From positions 1 through 16,881 of the forward strand of contig JBBTWG010000054.1 in NCBI GenBank assembly GCA_038062935.1: a stretch of DNA of 16,881 bases. Reading direction: 5' to 3'. Shown piece after piece: positions 12,712 to 16,881 of this stretch; position 1 is the stretch's first letter, and each line of letters starts with the position of its first letter. A model generated the notes under the pieces. It was not told where the DNA came from. It made no database searches and worked only from the letters and a program-made list of their open reading frames with translations. A program made the translations under genes and the position numbers. Origin of the DNA: JBBTWG01 sp038062935 (lineage in GTDB: Bacteria; Patescibacteriota; Gracilibacteria; UBA1369; UBA12463).

Positions 12712-14493
12712 ATGAGAAAAATCGCCCTCGGGGCACTCCTCCTCTTCATCGCAGCTTCATTTTTGCCTTTTGGCGGAAATAAGTTCGATATTATGAGTCA
12801 GGCGAATTTGTTGTACATGGTCGGGCTTCTCGTTGCTATTTTTGCAGCCGTTCTCCTTCAGAAGCAAAGCTATTTTCGAAAAACTCCCCTTCTCATTGTC
12901 TTTTTCGCGCTCCTCCTGATCAGTCTCCTGACTTCTCAAATCCATAATTATGGCTGGAGCGAGACTCTCATCTGGGGTTTTGCGATCATTATTTTTGCTG
13001 TAACGCAGACATTTTCCGAAAAAGAAAAAAAGTTCCTGAAAATCGCACTCACCACATTTGCACTCATCTCATGCGCCATCGGATTTGCAGCATATCTCAT
13101 GCGTCCAGAAACGCGCATGGACGGACTCTTTTTTGATCTTTCAGATGTTCGCCATGTCTGGCCAAACGCCTTTGCGTTGCTCCTCCTCATGACTTGGCCA
13201 GTCGCCGCCGATCTCACGAGCGGAAAAAAATGGTGGCTCCGCGTTCTCATCCTCACGCCAATTTTTACAGCTCTTTTCCTCACATTTTCGCGCGCCGCCA
13301 TGATCGCCTTCGCGCTACAATTAATAATTATTTTCCTATTCCGAGTCCCACGTCACAAGTCACAAGTCACAAGTTTCTTCGCCATCCTCCTCGCCACCAT
13401 CCTTCTGATCACTTCTCTCCAATATGCCCGCAATCTCCAATTCAACACCAACTCTTTCCAGAAAAAAATCGCCTTTGAAGGCACGGAAAAACAAACATCA
13501 TTTCAAGAGCGACTCGACTTTTTCAAAGGCGGTATGAAATTGGCATGGGAAAAGCCATTGTTCGGATTCGGACCAGGAACTTTCCGATTTGTATATCCTT
13601 CAGTACAACCAGATTTCCTCGCAAATTCCGATCATCCACACAATATTTTCATCAAACTCGGGATGGAAAACGGTATCCCAGCCTCCCTCGCATTGCTGGT
13701 ATTTTTTGCACTTTTCACCTGGGAATTCTGGAAAAAAAGAAGAACCGAAGACGCCCAAAAAAAGCTCCTCCTCTTCGCCGCCGTGCTCGGCGCGCTAGCC
13801 CATAATCTCGTCGACTACAATCTCAATTTTCTCAGTAACATAACAATTTTCTGGATTCTCATAGCATTAGTAATACCCGAAGAACCTGCCCCCCTGCAGC
13901 CCAAAAGTCACACGTCACAAGTCACACGTCACACGTTCTTCGTAGTCCTCGCCATAGTCTTGACTCTCAGTGTTATCGCAGAAGCAGCAACAAGTCTCGC
14001 TTTCCGCCTCACTGGCAGCCTAGGAATCATGAAGCACGCACAATTTCCAAGAGACTTTTGGGCGAATCGCGGTGACGAAAAAAGTCTCCAGCATCACCTC
14101 GCGCTCAACCCGCTCGATGCGTATGCCTGGAACAATCTCGGAAAACTCCAACAAAAAAACGGCGACAAAAAATCCGCAATCACGAGCTACAAAAATGCGA
14201 TACTCACAAATCCCGCGAATAATTTTGAATTTTATGTGAACTATTTCCGACTCGCGTCACAACTACCGACGCAATCAGAAACACAAAAAATCACCGACAC
14301 TGCGTTGAAATTTCTGAAAACATATCCAGAAAAGGTCGCAAGCAATATTCATTACACCGCCAATTCCGGAAATTTTCAGGAAGCCATCGTCCTCGCGGGC
14401 TTGCTCCATCAGGATACTCTCGCCAAAAAAATTCGCAGTGCAAAGAAGACCTACGAAAGCCAGAAAGTTGACACAACGGCTTCAAAAGAATAA
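12712..14493 (+). CDS. O-antigen ligase/polymerase (WaaL/Wzy)-family membrane protein with C-terminal TPR
   Basis: 593 aa with about 11-12 predicted membrane helices (residues 5-435). The large loop has the family pattern KLAWEKPLFGFGPGTF followed by HPHNIFIKLGMENGIPA (His308, His310). Members join or polymerise glycans on lipid carriers or proteins outside the membrane; the substrate here is unknown. Residues about 464-500 form a TPR (PLDAYAWNNLGKLQQKNGDKKSAITSYKNAILTNP), and more helical repeats follow to the end, a common tail in this family. Two tandem 7-bp repeat arrays lie inside the coding sequence (13344-13374 and 13906-13936), each encoding a SQVT-containing loop just before a membrane helix. 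The lysS promoter lies in its last codons. Confidence 0.87.
   Translation: MRKIALGALLLFIAASFLPFGGNKFDIMSQANLLYMVGLLVAIFAAVLLQKQSYFRKTPLLIVFFALLLISLLTSQIHNYGWSETLIWGFAIIIFAVTQTFSEKEKKFLKIALTTFALISCAIGFAAYLMRPETRMDGLFFDLSDVRHVWPNAFALLLLMTWPVAADLTSGKKWWLRVLILTPIFTALFLTFSRAAMIAFALQLIIIFLFRVPRHKSQVTSFFAILLATILLITSLQYARNLQFNTNSFQKKIAFEGTEKQTSFQERLDFFKGGMKLAWEKPLFGFGPGTFRFVYPSVQPDFLANSDHPHNIFIKLGMENGIPASLALLVFFALFTWEFWKKRRTEDAQKKLLLFAAVLGALAHNLVDYNLNFLSNITIFWILIALVIPEEPAPLQPKSHTSQVTRHTFFVVLAIVLTLSVIAEAATSLAFRLTGSLGIMKHAQFPRDFWANRGDEKSLQHHLALNPLDAYAWNNLGKLQQKNGDKKSAITSYKNAILTNPANNFEFYVNYFRLASQLPTQSETQKITDTALKFLKTYPEKVASNIHYTANSGNFQEAIVLAGLLHQDTLAKKIRSAKKTYESQKVDTTASKE
13344..13374. repeat. In-frame tandem 7-bp repeat (MGTCACA), array 1
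   Basis: Units AGTCCCA, CGTCACA, AGTCACA, AGTCACA, then AGT, in 7-nt phase within the O-antigen-ligase-like gene. They encode a polar loop (PRHKSQVTS) between two membrane helices. Confidence 0.85.
13906..13936. repeat. In-frame tandem 7-bp repeat (MGTCACA), array 2
   Basis: Units AGTCACA, CGTCACA, AGTCACA, CGTCACA, then CGT, in the same gene. They encode KSHTSQVTRHT, again a loop directly before a membrane helix. It is the same unit and strand as array 1, about 560 bp away. Confidence 0.85.
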
Positions 14494-14496
14494 AAT
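14468..14496 (+). promoter_or_regulatory. Near-consensus sigma-70 promoter for lysS inside the upstream gene
   Basis: TTGACA (14468-14473), a 17-nt spacer, then TAAAAT (14491-14496), which begins on the stop codon of the upstream gene. The hexamer ends exactly 6 nt before the lysS ATG at 14503, so the message should be leaderless. It is the only promoter here with a perfect -35 hexamer. Confidence 0.65.
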
Positions 14497-14502
14497 CTGC
14501 GC

Positions 14503-16794
14503 ATGTTTTGGCTTGATGGACTGGTCGACGCAATCATCGAAGCGTATCCAGAAAAAGAAGAATTTATTATTCGCGACGAAAAAACGTTGTCTGGTCGCGT
14601 ACACGTAGGTTCGCTCCGCGGAGTCGTGATTCACGGACTCGTCGCACAGGCGCTCCAGGAGCGCGGAAAAAAAGCGAGATTTTTATTCGAATTCAACGAT
14701 GCCGATCCGATGGACGGCATGCCGATCTATCTCGACGAAGGAAAATTTCGTCAGCACATGGGGAAACCACTCAAAGATGTTCCGTCTCCCGACGGAAAAG
14801 CAAAAGATTATCCGACATATTTCGGCGAAGAATTTCTCAAAGTCATCAACAAAATCGGTTTTTATCCAGAAATCGTACGCGCTTCCGAGCAATACGAAAA
14901 CGGAGTGTACGACGAATGGATCGAAAAAGCATTGAAAAATAAAGAAAAAATCCGCGGCATCTATCGCCAAGTCAGTGGCTCAGAGAAGCCAGCAGACTGG
15001 TATCCACTCCAGGTAATTTGCGAAAAATGTGGGAAAGTTGGTTCCACAAAAGTCACAGGTTTCGACGGAAAAGAAGTCGAATATCACTGCGTCCCAAAAC
15101 AGGTCGATTGGGCTGTAGGCTGCGACTACAAAGGAAAAGTCTCGCCATTCAGCGATCCAAAAACGAAAAAATGTCGCGGAAAACTTCCATGGAAAGTCGA
15201 GTGGCCAGTAAAATGGCTCGGCTACAAAGTCGATATCGAAGGCTCCGGAAAAGATCATTGCGCCGCAGGAGGATCACACGATGTCGGTGTACGTATCTGC
15301 AGCGAAGTTTTCGGCGGACAAGTTCCGTTCAATATTCCATACGAATTTTTCCTCTTCGAAGGCGCAAAAATGAGTTCGTCAAAAGGCATGGGCGCCACCG
15401 CGCACGAAATGGGAGAAGCACTTCCGCCCGAGCTCCTGCGATTTTTACTCACACGCATTCGTCCACAAACCCCAATCAATTTCAACGCCGACGGCGAAAC
15501 GATCCCGCGCCTCTACGACGATTACGACAAAAACGCCCGCGTTTATTTCGAAGAAGAAGATGGCCACGAAGACCTCGCTCGCGCTTTTTACTTCTCGCAA
15601 ACAGACGCCGAAAACATTGAAAAAAGTTATCTCCCCCGTTTTTCCCGCGTCGCATTTTTCGTACAAATCCCACATCTCAATATCCAAAAAGAAATCGCCA
15701 CACTCAAAGGAAAGTCTCTCACCGCCGCCGACAAAAAAGAATTAGAAGTCCGCGAAAATTACGCAAAAAAATGGCTTGCAGACTACGCTTCTGACAATCA
15801 CCGATTCGAAATCGCCGAACAGGAAATTCCAAAAAAAGTATCAGAAATGTTCCCAGAACAAAAAGTTTTCCTGAGAGAACTCGCAAATGTTCTCGAACAA
15901 TTTGAAAAAGAAAATGCAGCAAAAGGAAAAGATCGCGGCGAAGCTCTCCACGAAAAAATCCACGACCATCGCAAGTCCAGTCCACTCGAAGCACGCGAAG
16001 GATTCTCTGCGATCTACATGGCGCTCATCGGAAAAGAATCCGGTCCACAAGCCGGATGGTTCCTCGAAGCCCTCGATCCAAAATTCGTCATCGAACGTTT
16101 CCGCGCAGTAGCAAGCCTCGAAAGTACACAAGCAAAACCACCAGAAAAAAAACCAGAAGACGAAAATATCTGTATCGATCCACCAGTACGCGAGGAATTT
16201 CCAAACACACCATGCGTCACCGCGATTCTCGAAAACATCGAAGTGAAGGCTATTTCCGAGGATTTCAAAAATGCCATGGAGCAGGAAATTAAAAAACTGA
16301 ACATCAAAGACATCAAGAAAAATTCCGAAATTCTCGCAGAATATCGAGCAATGTACAAACAATTTTCAGTCGATCCCATGAAGCGAAAACCAGCTCCACA
16401 AGCGCTCATCGACCGACTCGCCAACGGAAAAGAAATCCACGCAGAAAACATGCTCGAGGCCGTCGCGCAACTCCTCATGATCAAACACCAAGTCGGCATT
16501 CATATCTTCGACGCCGCAAAAGTCCAACCCCTCCTGACGCTCAGATTCGCCGAACACGGCGAAACTTTCCACGCCGCAGGCGACACACAAGAAAAAAACA
16601 TCCAAAAAGGAGAACTAATCTGGTCCGACGCCAGAAACACCCTCATCCTCCAAGACTACAACCACGCACAAAGCGAAAAAACCAGAATCACAAGCGAAAC
16701 GAAGAAGGTAATCGTACTCATCACAGGAAACGCGAAAACGGAGACATCATATCTGGAGGAAGTCCTCGCGGAGTTCAAAAATCTATTCGGATAA
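14503..16794 (+). CDS. lysS: Class I lysyl-tRNA synthetase with C-terminal B3/B4-like domain
   Basis: 763 aa, against about 500-550 for ordinary class I LysRS. It charges tRNA-Lys with lysine in the cytoplasm. Class I signatures are HVGS (34-37, the HIGH motif), FLFEFNDADPMDGMP, a zinc-like CEKCG with later Cys residues, GKLPWKVEWPVKW, GSGKDHCAAGGSHDVG, and KMSSSKG (289-295). A helical region follows to about residue 540. The last 200 or so residues resemble the B3/B4 domain known from the PheRS beta subunit and from freestanding proteins: EYRAMYKQFSVDPMKRKPAP (from 613), a central LLTLRFAEHGETFHAAGDT, then KGELIWSDARNTLILQDYNH and the TRITSETKKVIVLITG ending. In PheRS it hydrolyses mischarged tRNA. 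The protein reads straight through without frameshift. The core call is secure; the extra domain is recognised from sequence pattern only. Confidence 0.93.
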   Translation: MFWLDGLVDAIIEAYPEKEEFIIRDEKTLSGRVHVGSLRGVVIHGLVAQALQERGKKARFLFEFNDADPMDGMPIYLDEGKFRQHMGKPLKDVPSPDGKAKDYPTYFGEEFLKVINKIGFYPEIVRASEQYENGVYDEWIEKALKNKEKIRGIYRQVSGSEKPADWYPLQVICEKCGKVGSTKVTGFDGKEVEYHCVPKQVDWAVGCDYKGKVSPFSDPKTKKCRGKLPWKVEWPVKWLGYKVDIEGSGKDHCAAGGSHDVGVRICSEVFGGQVPFNIPYEFFLFEGAKMSSSKGMGATAHEMGEALPPELLRFLLTRIRPQTPINFNADGETIPRLYDDYDKNARVYFEEEDGHEDLARAFYFSQTDAENIEKSYLPRFSRVAFFVQIPHLNIQKEIATLKGKSLTAADKKELEVRENYAKKWLADYASDNHRFEIAEQEIPKKVSEMFPEQKVFLRELANVLEQFEKENAAKGKDRGEALHEKIHDHRKSSPLEAREGFSAIYMALIGKESGPQAGWFLEALDPKFVIERFRAVASLESTQAKPPEKKPEDENICIDPPVREEFPNTPCVTAILENIEVKAISEDFKNAMEQEIKKLNIKDIKKNSEILAEYRAMYKQFSVDPMKRKPAPQALIDRLANGKEIHAENMLEAVAQLLMIKHQVGIHIFDAAKVQPLLTLRFAEHGETFHAAGDTQEKNIQKGELIWSDARNTLILQDYNHAQSEKTRITSETKKVIVLITGNAKTETSYLEEVLAEFKNLFG

Positions 16795-16848
16795 AAATTG
16801 AAGAGTATTTCCAAAAAAGCGGCAGAGATTTTTGATTTTTTCAAAAAG

Positions 16849-16868
16849 TGCTCCGGGCGCGACCCAAA
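16849..16868. repeat. 20-bp motif, copy 2 (3' of lysS)
   Basis: The reverse complement of TTTGGGTCGCGCCCGGAGCA at 10137-10156, again next to a T-run/A-run (TTTTTTCAAAAA at 16836-16847). Relative to the gene ending before it (lysS here, guaA there) the orientation is the same. The rest of 16795-16881 holds no recognised gene. One frame is open to the window edge from a TTG at about 16798 (KSISKKAAEIFDFFKK...), which I cannot judge. Confidence 0.7.
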
Positions 16869-16881
16869 GGAGGGTATTTTG

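Noticed and set aside
15018..15620. 200-codon arginine-rich open frame inside lysS
   Set aside because: It is an out-of-frame reading of lysS with no family resemblance; its composition reflects shifted codons.

Overview
The window looks like a piece of a Patescibacteria (Candidate Phyla Radiation) chromosome, most likely from the Peregrinibacteria neighbourhood. The signs are a class I (archaeal-type) lysyl-tRNA synthetase, large secreted FG-GAP/SLH-like proteins, very tight packing, almost no Shine-Dalgarno sequences, and small lipoprotein and Gmad2 proteins. UGA is clearly a stop (several genes end in TGA), which argues against the code-25 Gracilibacteria/Absconditabacteria. The lineage is an inference from gene content; there is no rRNA here.

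Layout. 1-369 (minus): the first 27 codons of a SpoU/TrmH-type RNA methyltransferase, preceded by a short O6-alkylguanine-DNA alkyltransferase. 384-2481: a YibE/F membrane protein, a convergent Gmad2-domain protein, and a membrane-anchored FKBP prolyl isomerase. 2500-2576: tRNA-Pro(CGG). 2658-2814: a 157-bp element with perfect 32-bp inverted ends. 2887-3453: a lipoprotein. 3457-6956 (minus): a three-gene operon reading FG-GAP/SLH-like secreted protein, membrane-anchored GH18-like protein, YbeY. 7143-7805: an HTH + coiled-coil + tail-anchor protein sitting in a cluster of GTAGACA heptamers. 7810-9221 (minus): two translationally coupled DUF881 proteins. 9309-10103: glutamate racemase. 10113-12575 (minus): a candidate 30-aa ORF and an unusual GMP synthetase. 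12712-16794: a Wzy/WaaL-like membrane protein with a TPR tail, then a 763-aa class I LysRS with an apparent B3/B4 domain.

Themes. Much of the window concerns the cell envelope (racemase, DUF881, O-antigen-ligase-like protein, SLH-like protein, FKBP, lipoprotein). The rest is translation (LysRS, tRNA-Pro, YbeY, RNA methyltransferase) and GMP synthesis. Gene starts are unusual: six genes have a -10-like hexamer ending exactly 6 nt before the start codon, as expected for leaderless mRNAs. Two divergent promoters carry tandem CCTAAAT-like heptamers that run right up to the start codon of the rightward gene.

The most interesting points are the LysRS-B3/B4 fusion, the histone-H1-like lysine tail on GuaA, the membrane-tethered DNA-binding protein with its own motif cluster, the leaderless promoter pattern, and three kinds of 7-bp repeat.
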